64,000 nucleotides of DNA from UBA11524 sp964464815 (GTDB lineage: Bacteria > Bacillota > Clostridia > Christensenellales > Aristaeellaceae): assembly GCA_964464815.1 (NCBI GenBank), contig CAYXHF010000002.1, positions 68,113 to 132,112 on the forward strand. The letters are read 5' to 3'. The notes under the pieces are model-generated. The model made no database searches. It was given only the letters and a program-made list of their open reading frames with translations, and was not told the origin of the DNA. The position numbers were made by a program, and so were the translations under genes. Shown piece after piece: positions 31,440 through 40,574 of the stretch. Numbering within the stretch: position 1 is the first letter of the stretch; every line of letters starts with the position of its first letter.

Positions 31440-32810
31440 TTTCAGCGCACGAACAATCTCCTTGAAGATGTGTCCGCGATTTTCATAATCCGTGAACATG
31501 TCAAATGACGCACAGGCCGGGCTCAGCAGCACATTCCAGCCATCCTCGCTCAGGGCGCGGCACTTGTCCACCGCCTCCTCCAGCGTCTTGGCGCGATGCA
31601 GGTGCAGATAGCCGTTTGCCCTGCACGTATCCTCAATCTGCTGACCCGTTTCACCAATGATGACTGCCTGACGGATATAGGGCGATGCAAGCATCTCCCT
31701 GACCATCGGCGTGAAATCACAATGCTTGTCCGAGCCGCCCAGAATGATGGCCGTTGGGCGCGTCATGGTCTGAATGGCACGAATCGTGCTGTCCACGTTT
31801 GTTCCCTTGCTGTCGTTGATGTAGCGCACGCCCTCGAATTCACGCACGAACTCGATGCGATGCTCCACACCCTGGAAGGTGCGCAGCGTGTGCGCAATCA
31901 CATCCGCCGCCACGCCCTGCGATACCGCCATGCAGACGGCCGCCAGCGCGTTTTCCAGATTGTGCGGCCCGGGAATGAAGATTTCCTCCGCTTTGCAAAT
32001 CACCTGTTCCTGCCCGCGGAATCGGACAACCACATAGCCCTCGCGGACGAATGCGCCCTGCGCGACCTCCTGCTTGCGGCTGAAGCACATGATTTGTGCC
32101 TTCACCTGCGCCATCAAGGGCGTCAGCGCCGGATCGTCGGCATTGAAGACAGCCACGTCCTCTTCCGTCATGTTCTGGAACTGGCGCATTTTCAGCGCCG
32201 TGTACGTTTCCATCGTCTTGTGGCGAATCAGATGATCCTCGGTGATATTGAGCAGTGCCGCCGCCTTCGGGTGGAAGGTCTCGGCCATTTCCATCTGGAA
32301 GGAGGACACCTCGCACACAAACATGTCGCCATCCCGGCTTTCCAGACCAGCCGCGCTGTAGGGATAGCCGATGTTGCCCACAACGTGTGTGGTTCTGCCC
32401 GCATTGCGGAAGATTTCGCCCAGCAGTGAGACCGTGGTCGTCTTGCCGTTCGTGCCGGTAATGGCCACCATATCGCCCGAGGAGAGCTGATAGGCCATTT
32501 CCAGTTCGCCGGTGACGTAGATGCCCATTTCCCGCGCCTTGACAACAAACGCAGCGTTATCCGGCACAACCGGGCTGATGACCAGCACATCCACGCCCTC
32601 CAGGCATGCCATAGCCGGACAGCCCAGACGCTTTTCCAGCGTCAGGCCGGATAGCGGACGCAGAGTCTCCCCCAGCTCCTGCTCCGTTTTGTTGTCGTTA
32701 ATGATGACATGCGCGCCTGCTTTTGCCAGCAGCTGGGCCGCCGCGATGCCGCTGCGCGCCATGCCGACCACCAGCACGCGTTTTCCCGCATACTTTTCTG
32801 TATTCCGCAT
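31437..32810 (-). CDS. murD: UDP-N-acetylmuramoylalanine--D-glutamate ligase
   Basis: 457 aa from ATG 32810; AGGAGG lies 10 nt upstream. Adds D-glutamate to UDP-MurNAc-L-Ala with ATP. N-terminal Rossmann motif VLVVGMARSGIAAAQLLAKAGA, ATP-binding GTNGKTTTVSLLGEI, central ITEDHLIRH and C-terminal YINDSKGTNVDSTIRAI with ILGGSDK, all typical of MurD. The stop codon is fused to the end of the second 221-bp element. Confidence 0.97.
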   Translation of the reverse strand: MRNTEKYAGKRVLVVGMARSGIAAAQLLAKAGAHVIINDNKTEQELGETLRPLSGLTLEKRLGCPAMACLEGVDVLVISPVVPDNAAFVVKAREMGIYVTGELEMAYQLSSGDMVAITGTNGKTTTVSLLGEIFRNAGRTTHVVGNIGYPYSAAGLESRDGDMFVCEVSSFQMEMAETFHPKAAALLNITEDHLIRHKTMETYTALKMRQFQNMTEEDVAVFNADDPALTPLMAQVKAQIMCFSRKQEVAQGAFVREGYVVVRFRGQEQVICKAEEIFIPGPHNLENALAAVCMAVSQGVAADVIAHTLRTFQGVEHRIEFVREFEGVRYINDSKGTNVDSTIRAIQTMTRPTAIILGGSDKHCDFTPMVREMLASPYIRQAVIIGETGQQIEDTCRANGYLHLHRAKTLEEAVDKCRALSEDGWNVLLSPACASFDMFTDYENRGHIFKEIVRALK

Positions 32811-32866
32811 TTGCAAAGCGCCTCCTGTTTTTTTGAAGTTCCTCGCACCGCGCGAATCAGCGTCGC

Positions 32867-33940
32867 TTACACTAGTGTTGCCACAACCGCCAGCGCCGTC
32901 AGCACCAGCGTCACCACGGTGTACATCAGCACAATCTGCGTTTCCTTCATGCCGCACTTTTCAAAGTGATGGTGAATCGGCGACATTTTGAAGAGTCGGC
33001 GCGGCGTACCGAAGATTTTTCGCGTTGCCTTGAAGTAGTAGCGCTGCAAAATCACGCTCACGCTGGACATGCAGCACGTGAAGTGAATCAGCAGCAGCAG
33101 CAGCGGCTGACGCAGCAGCATGGCGATGCCTACCACCGCACCACCAATGAACATCGAGCCGGTATCGCCCATGAAGACCTTGGCAGGATAGCGGTTGTAG
33201 CGCAGGAAGCCCAGACAGCCGCCGCACAGCGACACGGCGAAAATGGTAATCGCCTGATAGAAGCCCTGCTGTTGCCACAGCGCATCCGGGTCAGCAGGCA
33301 GCACCGCCATCGCGACACCGAAGGAGTCGCCGTTAATGGCGCTTGTCACCGCCGCAGCGCACAGGCCAGAAATCAGCGCCCAGCCCATGCCGCCAACACT
33401 GGTCACGCTGGACAGGATGCCGTCAATGCCATCCTGCAAATTCGCGCTGTTGGTCATAAACAGCACCGTCAGCGCCAGCAGCGGAATATAGAACACACCC
33501 AGGTCCCATTCAACATTCACAAACGGGACCATCACCTTGCTGCCAACGGTGAAGTAGCACCACGTAGCAAAGCCCAGGCACACCACGGACAGACCGATAA
33601 TCTTCTGCCACGGCGTCAGACCCTCGGAGCGATGCTTGACTGCCTTAATCCAGTCATCCGCCAAACCAACAGCCATTGACCCCAGCGACACAAACAGCAG
33701 CGGCAAAATGACCGTCAGCCATGCCTGCGTTCCCGCAGCGCACAGGACAAAGGCCACAATGCAGCCCAGTGCAATCGCCAAGCCACCCATGATGGGCGTG
33801 CCGCGCTTTTTCAAATGCTCCTTCGGGCCGAGTTCGTTTTCACTTGTCTTCATCTGGTGATTGCGCAGCCACGCAATCAGCTTCGGCCCTGTCACCAGCA
33901 CAATGGCGGTGGAGAGCAGCAATGCCAGCAAAATCTGCAT
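32867..33940 (-). CDS. mraY: Phospho-N-acetylmuramoyl-pentapeptide transferase
   Basis: 357 aa from ATG 33940, GGAAAGGAA upstream. Integral membrane enzyme that makes lipid I from UDP-MurNAc-pentapeptide and undecaprenyl phosphate. Motifs GPKEHLKKRGTPIMGG, GLADDWIKA (catalytic Asp pair), FMTNSANLQDGIDGI, FMGDTGSMFIGGA, and MSPIHHHFEKCG, the His-rich loop. About ten membrane segments. Directly downstream of murE with no murF between. Confidence 0.97.
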   Translation of the reverse strand: MQILLALLLSTAIVLVTGPKLIAWLRNHQMKTSENELGPKEHLKKRGTPIMGGLAIALGCIVAFVLCAAGTQAWLTVILPLLFVSLGSMAVGLADDWIKAVKHRSEGLTPWQKIIGLSVVCLGFATWCYFTVGSKVMVPFVNVEWDLGVFYIPLLALTVLFMTNSANLQDGIDGILSSVTSVGGMGWALISGLCAAAVTSAINGDSFGVAMAVLPADPDALWQQQGFYQAITIFAVSLCGGCLGFLRYNRYPAKVFMGDTGSMFIGGAVVGIAMLLRQPLLLLLIHFTCCMSSVSVILQRYYFKATRKIFGTPRRLFKMSPIHHHFEKCGMKETQIVLMYTVVTLVLTALAVVATLV

Positions 33941-33967
33941 ATGTATTCCTTTCCTTGGCCGGGCGAA

Positions 33968-35434
33968 TTAGTCTGCCTGCATTTCGCTCAGCAGCTCCTG
34001 CACGACCACCTTTTCGTCAAAGGGAGTCTTCACGCCCATGGTCTCCTGATACGTTTCATGTCCCTTGCCGCACAGGACGATGATGTCGCCCTCCTGGCCA
34101 ATTTCCAGCGCGTGGCGAATGGCCTCGCGGCGGTTTTCAATCACGATGTATTCCTTGCCCGTTTCGCGGATGCCTTCCTCGATTTCGCTCAGAATCTGCA
34201 TCGGGTCTTCCGTGCGCGGATTATCGCTGGTCAGGATGCACAGATCCGCCAGCTCGCCGCCAATCTGACCCATGATGGGGCGCTTGCCCTTGTCGCGGTC
34301 GCCACCGCAGCCGAAGAGCGCAATCAGGCGCTTCTTGGTGAACGTGCGGCAGGTTTTGAGGATGTTGTTGAGCGCATCCGGCGCATGGGCGTAGTCCAGA
34401 ATCACGCGGTAGGGCGTGTTCGTGGGCAGCATTTCAATGCGGCCCGGTACGCTGCGGATGTTTTCCAGACCCGCGCAAACATCCTCCGGCGAAATGCCCA
34501 GCACCAGCGCACAGGCCGTCGCCGACAGGGCGTTGTAGACATTGAACATGCCCGTCATGCGCAGATTGACCGGCATGTAGTGCAAATCCTGCAATTTCAG
34601 TTCAAAGGACACGCCATCCTCGGTGATTTCAATATCACGCACGAACAAATCCGCCGGTGCAGCGATGCCGTAGGTGATGTGGGGAATCTTCATGTCCTGA
34701 AGCAGGGACGCGGTATGCTCATCATCCACATTGACAGCGGCATTTTTGACCATGCCAGAGGTGAAGAACGTCTTCTTGCACGCGAAGTAGTTCTCCATCG
34801 TGCCGAAGTAGTCCAGATGATCCTGGCTCAGATTGGTGTAGCAGCCGCACTCAAACACCATGCCATCCAGACGGTGCATGTCCAGCGCGTGTGCGGACAC
34901 CTCCATGATGACAATCTGCACGCCTTCCTTTTCCATCTGGTGCAAATCGCGCATCAGGTCAATCGGGTCGGGCGTGGTTTTGCTGGAGGGCAGATGCTTT
35001 TGACCAATCATGTTGCCCGTCGTGCCAATCAGGCCGCAGAAGTTGCCCGCCTGCTCGCAGATGGACTTGACCATGAAGCTGGTCGTCGTCTTGCCCTTGG
35101 TGCCGGTGATGCCCACAAAGCGCATCTTCTTCTCCGGATGGTCATAGAAGGCTGCCGCCATGCGCGTCATGGCCGCACGGCCGTTGGTGACCAGCACCTG
35201 TGCCACATCCAGATTCTCCTGGAACTGCTCCACCACCAGTGCCACGCAGCCCTTTTCCACGGCTTGCGCCGCATAGCGATGCGCGTCAAAATGCGCACCA
35301 CGGAAGCAGAAGAACACGCCGCCCGGCGTATTTTCTCCCCGGCTGTCAGAAACAAGGGTCGTAATGTCCACCGACATATCACCCCTTGTTTCCAGCAGAT
35401 ACGGCATATCCTGAATAAGCAGACGCAATTCCAT
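33968..35434 (-). CDS. murE: UDP-MurNAc-tripeptide ligase MurE, meso-diaminopimelate type
   Basis: 488 aa from ATG 35434, AAAGGAG 8 nt upstream. Adds the third stem-peptide residue. ATP site GITGTKGKTTTSFM, lysine-carbamate region, and the specificity motif DNPR (TSDNPRTED), which in known MurE proteins marks meso-DAP rather than lysine. So the wall is predicted to contain meso-DAP. Fourteen bp from the PBP stop, clearly one operon. Confidence 0.96.
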   Translation of the reverse strand: MELRLLIQDMPYLLETRGDMSVDITTLVSDSRGENTPGGVFFCFRGAHFDAHRYAAQAVEKGCVALVVEQFQENLDVAQVLVTNGRAAMTRMAAAFYDHPEKKMRFVGITGTKGKTTTSFMVKSICEQAGNFCGLIGTTGNMIGQKHLPSSKTTPDPIDLMRDLHQMEKEGVQIVIMEVSAHALDMHRLDGMVFECGCYTNLSQDHLDYFGTMENYFACKKTFFTSGMVKNAAVNVDDEHTASLLQDMKIPHITYGIAAPADLFVRDIEITEDGVSFELKLQDLHYMPVNLRMTGMFNVYNALSATACALVLGISPEDVCAGLENIRSVPGRIEMLPTNTPYRVILDYAHAPDALNNILKTCRTFTKKRLIALFGCGGDRDKGKRPIMGQIGGELADLCILTSDNPRTEDPMQILSEIEEGIRETGKEYIVIENRREAIRHALEIGQEGDIIVLCGKGHETYQETMGVKTPFDEKVVVQELLSEMQAD

Positions 35435-35447
35435 CTTGATTACTCCT

Positions 35448-37565
35448 TTATTCTTGCTCCCCGGCCAATGTCAGAAAAATCTTGGTGCCGGGTGGTACAT
35501 ATTCTCCTGCGGCAGGGCTTTGCTCCACGCAAATTCCCTGACCAACCATAGACATGGTCAGATTTCTTTGGCGCAATAACCGGGCGCAATCCACATCATT
35601 CATGCCGATGACATCCGGCACGCATGTCAGGTCCTGCGGCGTCAGCTCCTCCGACGTGGTCGTGTAGAGCATTACATGGCCGCCCTTGACCAATTTCGCA
35701 CCCGCTGGCGGCAGCTGGGTCAGCACAACGGTGTTTGCGCCATCCGTCATACTTTCCAGTCCCGCTTGTGACAGTGTACGCCTTGCATCGCCAATCGTCA
35801 AGCCCTTTACGTCAGGAACTTCAATTTCTTCGTCTTTTTCGTTGTTTTCGGGCATGATGCCCAGCAGGGGCAGCGCCTCCTGCAAAACCTGACGCGCAAA
35901 CGGTGCGGCGGTCGTGCTGCCATAATCGACCGGCACATCCGCTTCCTTGACGATGACCAGAATGCTGATTTGCGGATCATTCGCCGGCGCAAAGCCGTAG
36001 AACGAGCCAATGTGGGTATCGCGCACGACGCGGCCGTTTTTGTAGACCTGTGCCGTGCCTGTCTTGCCGCCGATGCGGTAGCCAGCAATTGCGGCGTTCT
36101 TGCCGCCGCCCTCTGCCACGACATTTTCCAGCAGTGTCCGCATCGTTTCGCTCGTTTCCGGGCGAATGGGTGTGGAGACGACCGTCGGGTAGAAGCGCTC
36201 CAACACATCGCCATCCGGCGTCCTGATGGTGCTGACCAGATATGGCTTCATCAGCTTGCCGCCGTTGACAACGGCATTGGCCGCCATCATCAGCTGCACA
36301 GGCGTCACCGCCACGGACTGGCCAAAGCCAATGCGCGCAAAATCCACGCGCTTGACGTTGCGGGAGGAAATCATGATGCCCGCGCTTTCGCCCGGCAGGT
36401 CAATGCCCGTGCGCTTTCCCAGCCCGAAGGCAGTCAGGTAGCGGTAAAACGTATCCGTACCCATGCGTAGCGCCAGCTCCACAAACACCGGGTTGCAGCT
36501 GTTTTTCAGGCCATCGGCCATCGTTTCCGCGCCGTGTGCCTTGCCCCAGCAGCGAATGGTGTCGCCATCCACCGTGATTTTTGCCGAGCAGTAGAAGCTG
36601 TCCTCCGGCGTCGTCACGCCACTGTCCAGCGCCGCAGAGGCGGTGAGCATTTTGAACGTGCTGCCCGGCTCGTACACGTCCGAAATGGCCGTGATGCGCA
36701 TCTGCTCCGTCAGCGTCTGCGTATCATTTCGTGGCGGATCATTCGGGTCATAGCAGGGGTACATGCTCATCGCCAGCAAGCCGCCTGTCCGCACATCACT
36801 GACCAGGCAGATGACGGCTTCGGCCTTGTTGACCTCGATGCATTCCCGCATGGCCTTTTCCACAATTTCCTGTATATCGGCATGAATGGTCAATTCCAGC
36901 CCGCAGCCCTGCTGTGAGGGAATATACCATCCTTCCATGCCGGAAAGCACGCGGTTTCGTGCGTCCACCTGACGCAGATAGCTGCCCTCCGTGCCGCGAA
37001 GCACATTCTCGTACTGGCTTTCCAGCCCGGACTGTCCCTCGCTGTCCACTGTCGTTAGCCCCAGCACCTGACTGAGCAATGTGCCATAGGGGTAATAGCG
37101 GCAGATGTCCTCATCAAAAGAAAGCGCCTTCAGACCGGCTTCCTCCGCGCTTTGCGCCTTGAGCTGGCGCAACGCGTCCACCGTTTCCCGGCTGACCTGA
37201 CGCTTGAGAATGACAGACCCCTTCGTTTTGTCGGACAGCTTCTTCAGCGCCGTCGTCTGATCCAGTGGCAGAACAGGCGCTATCGTATCCAGAAAAAGCT
37301 GTGCATCCGAAATCAATCGGGGATCTGCCGTAACGATATAAGCCGTGGCAGAAATCGCCAGCGTCCGACCCTTGCAATCGGTGATGGTGCCGCGTTTGGC
37401 GGTCACGATGCCCGTTTTTGTCCATTGCCGAATGCCGCGCTCTGTCAATTCAGCCGCTTCTGTCGTAGTGAGGATGGCGATGCGCGCACCCACCAGCAGG
37501 AAAAGCCCTGCCAGCAAGAGCGCCATGAGCCAGATTCGCTTGCGTACCAGTAGCTCCGGATGCAT
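35448..37565 (-). CDS. Class B penicillin-binding protein with two PASTA domains (FtsI/SpoVD type)
   Basis: 705 aa from ATG 37565, with GGAGG upstream. One membrane anchor (about 12-30), a dimerisation domain (RGTITDCKGRTLAISATAY), then the transpeptidase domain with SxxK in GSTFKML (about 301), SxN in NSCNPVF (about 353) and KTG in GKTGTAQVYK (about 501). Two PASTA domains close the protein (about 580-640, beginning VPDVKGLTIGDARRTLSQAG, and 643-703). The domain order fits both division PBP2b/FtsI and sporulation SpoVD; position between ftsL and murE suits either. It cross-links peptidoglycan outside the membrane. Confidence 0.93.
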   Translation of the reverse strand: MHPELLVRKRIWLMALLLAGLFLLVGARIAILTTTEAAELTERGIRQWTKTGIVTAKRGTITDCKGRTLAISATAYIVTADPRLISDAQLFLDTIAPVLPLDQTTALKKLSDKTKGSVILKRQVSRETVDALRQLKAQSAEEAGLKALSFDEDICRYYPYGTLLSQVLGLTTVDSEGQSGLESQYENVLRGTEGSYLRQVDARNRVLSGMEGWYIPSQQGCGLELTIHADIQEIVEKAMRECIEVNKAEAVICLVSDVRTGGLLAMSMYPCYDPNDPPRNDTQTLTEQMRITAISDVYEPGSTFKMLTASAALDSGVTTPEDSFYCSAKITVDGDTIRCWGKAHGAETMADGLKNSCNPVFVELALRMGTDTFYRYLTAFGLGKRTGIDLPGESAGIMISSRNVKRVDFARIGFGQSVAVTPVQLMMAANAVVNGGKLMKPYLVSTIRTPDGDVLERFYPTVVSTPIRPETSETMRTLLENVVAEGGGKNAAIAGYRIGGKTGTAQVYKNGRVVRDTHIGSFYGFAPANDPQISILVIVKEADVPVDYGSTTAAPFARQVLQEALPLLGIMPENNEKDEEIEVPDVKGLTIGDARRTLSQAGLESMTDGANTVVLTQLPPAGAKLVKGGHVMLYTTTSEELTPQDLTCVPDVIGMNDVDCARLLRQRNLTMSMVGQGICVEQSPAAGEYVPPGTKIFLTLAGEQE

Positions 37566-37636
37566 GCTCCGTCCTCCTGATTCGCTTGCTTCGGCCTTTC
37601 AGCCGGTATGGCGGCCTGCGCCGCTTTTGCCTGCGC

Positions 37637-38239
37637 TTACGGATACAGTGACTGATTCGCCGTATCGGTCGTATTCAGCAGGATGATTCTGTCCGTGTTG
37701 ATGGGCAGCAGGTCACCCGGTGCGGCCAGCTCCACCACATCGGAGTCCTTTTCCTGCCGCATGCCCATGTTGCGGGCGCGTTCAAGAATCGGCTGTTCAC
37801 GCGTGGCAAGGGTGATTTGCGTTTGCAGTTCCTGATTTTTCTCCTGCTTGCTGGCGATTTCGCGGTTGCGCTCGCCGTTGGCGGTGCTCAGGGTCTGAAT
37901 CTGCTGCTGCATATTCAGCCAGGCAAAGCCCATGGCCACCAGGCACGCGAATACCAGCCCAACCGCCAGCGTCCGGCTGATGCCCTTGCGGCTGATGATG
38001 GGGACAATCGTCTCCTCCTGCTGCGCCATCACCGGATTGCGCGGCCCTGTCGTATCCTGCCAGCTTCCTGCGGCAAAGTTCACCGTGGCCCTGTAGTCAT
38101 CCATGCTCGGCTGATCACCCTTGATATTGAATTGACGGCCTGTGTACCTGCGCATGTTGCGAATCGACTGTTCCCGATTCCTCGGGTCCGCGAATTGCGC
38201 CGCCCTGCGCTTGTCCCAGGCGCGCCGCCCGTTCATCAT
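37637..38239 (-). CDS. ftsL: FtsL-like septum protein
   Basis: 200 aa from ATG 38239, GGAGGG 8 nt upstream. A positively charged N-terminal region of about 85 residues, one membrane segment (about 90-108, LAVGLVFACLVAMGFAWL), then a coiled coil (QQQIQTLSTANGERNREIASKQEKNQELQTQI) and a short tail. FtsL/DivIC proteins are recognised by layout more than sequence; the place between mraZ and the class B PBP supports FtsL. Longer N-terminus than usual. It is expected to act with FtsQ/DivIB and the PBP-FtsW pair. Confidence 0.82.
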   Translation of the reverse strand: MMNGRRAWDKRRAAQFADPRNREQSIRNMRRYTGRQFNIKGDQPSMDDYRATVNFAAGSWQDTTGPRNPVMAQQEETIVPIISRKGISRTLAVGLVFACLVAMGFAWLNMQQQIQTLSTANGERNREIASKQEKNQELQTQITLATREQPILERARNMGMRQEKDSDVVELAAPGDLLPINTDRIILLNTTDTANQSLYP

Positions 38240-38302
38240 ACTCTATGCCCTCCGATTGCAAATCATTCCATATATCAAGACGCCGCATCATCTCTGCGCG
38301 CC

Positions 38303-38863
38303 TTATTCGTCCTCATCCTCTTCCAGGTCGTCAATGGCGCTCCACGTCGTATCAAGGCCAGCCAGGAAGGTATCGAAGTTCTCCGTGTTCTTGACCGTGG
38401 CCGCCACACGCAGATGATCGTTGTTGCCCATGATGTCCACGTCCTTTTCCTCACCCAGCATCTTGGCACGGAGCGCCGCCGGAATCAGCACACGACCCTG
38501 CGCATCAAATTCCTGATCGGTATAGGCCATGGAGTTAAACCACTGCATATAATTCATCAGCTGTGCGTTCTTCTTCTTTTTTCCCAAACGCTCATAATGC
38601 TCACACAGCCGCATAAAGACGATTTCGGGATAAATGGCGATGGACTTGAAGTCAAATTCAGGCGCGATAACAAACCGCTCTCCCAATCCCGGTCGGAAGG
38701 CAAGCGGAATAACCAGACGGCCCTTACCGTCCAGTGAATGATTATATGTACCGCGGAAACGGTCTTTTTGTCTTTGCAGAATCTCTTCATCCGTTAGGGG
38801 TACATTTGTACGCTTATCTGTCTTCTCAGGGGGTGTGATTTGCTTTACTTCGCGCTCATCCAC
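38303..38863 (-). CDS. mraZ: Transcriptional regulator MraZ
   Basis: 186 aa if started at GTG 38863, which follows GGGGGTGAG; an upstream GTG at 38917 would be nearly leaderless given the promoter position. Two AbrB-like half-domains: FRGTYNHSLDGKGRLVIPLAFR and DAQGRVLIPAALRAKM. Usual MraZ is about 143-150 aa. Here about 35 extra residues precede the core and an acidic tail (DDLEEDEDE) ends it. MraZ binds DNA upstream of its own operon and represses dcw genes. Next to it one would expect rsmH, but ftsL follows directly (64 bp). Confidence 0.9.
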   Translation of the reverse strand: MDEREVKQITPPEKTDKRTNVPLTDEEILQRQKDRFRGTYNHSLDGKGRLVIPLAFRPGLGERFVIAPEFDFKSIAIYPEIVFMRLCEHYERLGKKKKNAQLMNYMQWFNSMAYTDQEFDAQGRVLIPAALRAKMLGEEKDVDIMGNNDHLRVAATVKNTENFDTFLAGLDTTWSAIDDLEEDEDE

Positions 38864-38921
38864 ACGCTCACCCCCACAATCTCCATCAAATTGACACCAA
38901 GTTGCACGTTTTGGCACATCT

Positions 38922-38950
38922 ATAATAACCTGTTAAAATCCAAAATGCAA
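38922..38950 (-). promoter_or_regulatory. Promoter of the dcw cluster
   Basis: TTGCAT (38945-38950), 17-bp spacer, TATTAT (38922-38927). Start of transcription would fall near 38913, leaving about 50 nt before the GTG at 38863. The rest of the gap to 39158 is AT-rich with short A/T and GCGGAAA repeats and no gene. Confidence 0.55.
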
Positions 38951-39157
38951 GAGGACAACGACATTTTTTTCGATGGAATTTTTTCGGAGGCGATTTCTTT
39001 TTTCATATTTCCGTAATAATTGCGGGGTTTTTTCGGGATTTTTGTGGCATTTCGTCGTTTTTCGGAAACGGAGCAGCCGTCTTTTCGCACACTTTTTGCG
39101 CCGCAAAGCGGAAAAAACGGCGGAAAGCGGAAAAAAAGTGGGTTTTGGGGCCAAAAA

Positions 39158-39188
39158 CAAAAAAAGACGGCCAAAACCGTCTTTTTGG
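39158..39188 (-). terminator. Terminator after the metallophosphoesterase gene
   Basis: Minus strand AAAAAGACGG-ttttgg-CCGTCTTTTTTT, 15 bp after the stop at 39203. The symmetrical A and T runs allow it to work in both directions. Confidence 0.9.
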
Positions 39189-39202
39189 AATGTAACAAAA
39201 TT

Positions 39203-39925
39203 TTAAGAATTCACGACTGCCTCTGCAAGCGAAATTTCCCGCAGGGAGAAGTGCAGCGCGTCGCAGGACGTCAGCGCATAGCGGATGCCCTGGTGTTCGC
39301 CCGTGAAGCCTGCGCGAATGCCCGCACCATGCAGATGCCCGTACACGACCGTATGCACCCTATGACGCTGGAGCACCTCGGTAAAGGGCGTATCGCGCTC
39401 AGCATCATACAACGGCGGATAATGCAGCATCACCACAATCGGCTTTTGGTTTCGGGCAAGCTTTTCCGCCTCCACCAGCGCCAGCTCCAATCGCAGCAGC
39501 TCCCGCCGACTGATGGCCGCATCCTGTGCGGAAAGTGCCTCCTCCCCGCTTGGAAACAGCCAGCCGCGCGTCCCGCAAACGACACACGGGCCTATATCCA
39601 CAGCATCATGCTGTAAGGCCATCATGCCCGGCGGCAGAATCTTCTTCACCTTCGCCAGCGTGCTCCACCAATAGTCATGATTGCCCTTGATGATGATTTT
39701 CCGGCCCGGCAGTTCGCCAATCGCCTGCAAATCCGGCGCGGCCTCCTGCAATTGCATGGCCCAGGAAATATCTCCGGGAATCAGCACCACATCGTCATCC
39801 TGCACGCATGCGCGCCACTGCGCGGCGATATGCGCAAAATGATTCTCCCAATGATCGCCAAAGACGTCCATGGGCTTTTCCTGTCCGCCTGGCAGATGCA
39901 AGTCCCCAATTGCGTAGAGCTTCAT
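39203..39925 (-). CDS. Cytosolic metallophosphoesterase
   Basis: 240 aa from ATG 39925 with GGAGG 4 nt upstream. Di-metal phosphoesterase motifs are complete: IGDLHLPGG, IPGDISWAM, GNHDYWW, LHYPP and YGHLHG. No signal or membrane segment. The YYW-type insertions (HDYWWSTLAKVKKILP) match a Firmicutes-wide family of predicted phosphohydrolases. Substrate unknown. It lies 33 bp downstream of the zinc-ribbon gene, so the two are probably cotranscribed. Confidence 0.9.
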   Translation of the reverse strand: MKLYAIGDLHLPGGQEKPMDVFGDHWENHFAHIAAQWRACVQDDDVVLIPGDISWAMQLQEAAPDLQAIGELPGRKIIIKGNHDYWWSTLAKVKKILPPGMMALQHDAVDIGPCVVCGTRGWLFPSGEEALSAQDAAISRRELLRLELALVEAEKLARNQKPIVVMLHYPPLYDAERDTPFTEVLQRHRVHTVVYGHLHGAGIRAGFTGEHQGIRYALTSCDALHFSLREISLAEAVVNS

Positions 39926-39958
39926 GCATCCTCCTTGCTGACATCGTGGCCCATCGGC

Positions 39959-40396
39959 TTACATGTCATCCATTTCCTCGTCGTCCGGATCGTTTTCGGC
40001 CTCGTCCTCCTGCATGCCTTCCAGGGAGGTCATTTCACCGGCCATCTTGGTATATTCGCCATCCGTCTCCTCCGGCAGCATCTGAATTTCGTCCATGGAG
40101 CTAACATCGTCCATGTCCGTCAGGCTGCGGGTGTTGACCTGCTCGCCATCACCATCGCCAGAATCATCCGACGTGCTGGAGACAGAGCTGCCCGCCTGCG
40201 CATTCATTTCCTTGAGGCAGAACAGGCAGATATCGCGACCCGGCAGGGCCGGATTCTCGTTGCAGACGCTGCACATTTCGATTTCGTCCTGGCTGCCCTC
40301 ACCCTTCATTTCCCGCATGCAGACCTTGCAGTACTTGTCGCCGGGCGTTGTGATATAATTCAGCTCGCAGCGCGGGCACTGAATATACTTTTTCAT
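39959..40396 (-). CDS. Double zinc-ribbon protein with acidic tail
   Basis: 145 aa from ATG 40396, GGAGG 9 nt upstream. Two Cys4 modules: CPRC...CKVC (residues 8-26) and CSVC...CLFC (about 42-60). Together they could hold two zinc ions. The rest (65-145) is acidic, Ser/Asp/Glu/Met-rich and probably disordered. I recognise no named family. Followed by the phosphoesterase gene in the same direction and divergent from the CAP gene with 178 bp between. Confidence 0.75.
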   Translation of the reverse strand: MKKYIQCPRCELNYITTPGDKYCKVCMREMKGEGSQDEIEMCSVCNENPALPGRDICLFCLKEMNAQAGSSVSSTSDDSGDGDGEQVNTRSLTDMDDVSSMDEIQMLPEETDGEYTKMAGEMTSLEGMQEDEAENDPDDEEMDDM

Positions 40397-40574
40397 CAGA
40401 TGACTCCTCCTACTATTTCAGACCGTTCGGGCTTTGCGCCGATTCGGCGTATCTTGTGGTAGCTGTTTCCATGGAAGCACACTGGCGAATTGCTTGCTTC
40501 TCCATGTGCGTTTATGTTACATTCTTGTTACGGTTTTGTTCAAAAGCCGAAATCTTTATCGGAGGAACTACCCC

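Noticed and set aside
38891..38926. Plus-strand promoter TTGACA...TATAAT upstream of the phosphoesterase
   Set aside because: The spacing is 24 bp, far from the required 16-18, and no plus-strand gene follows.
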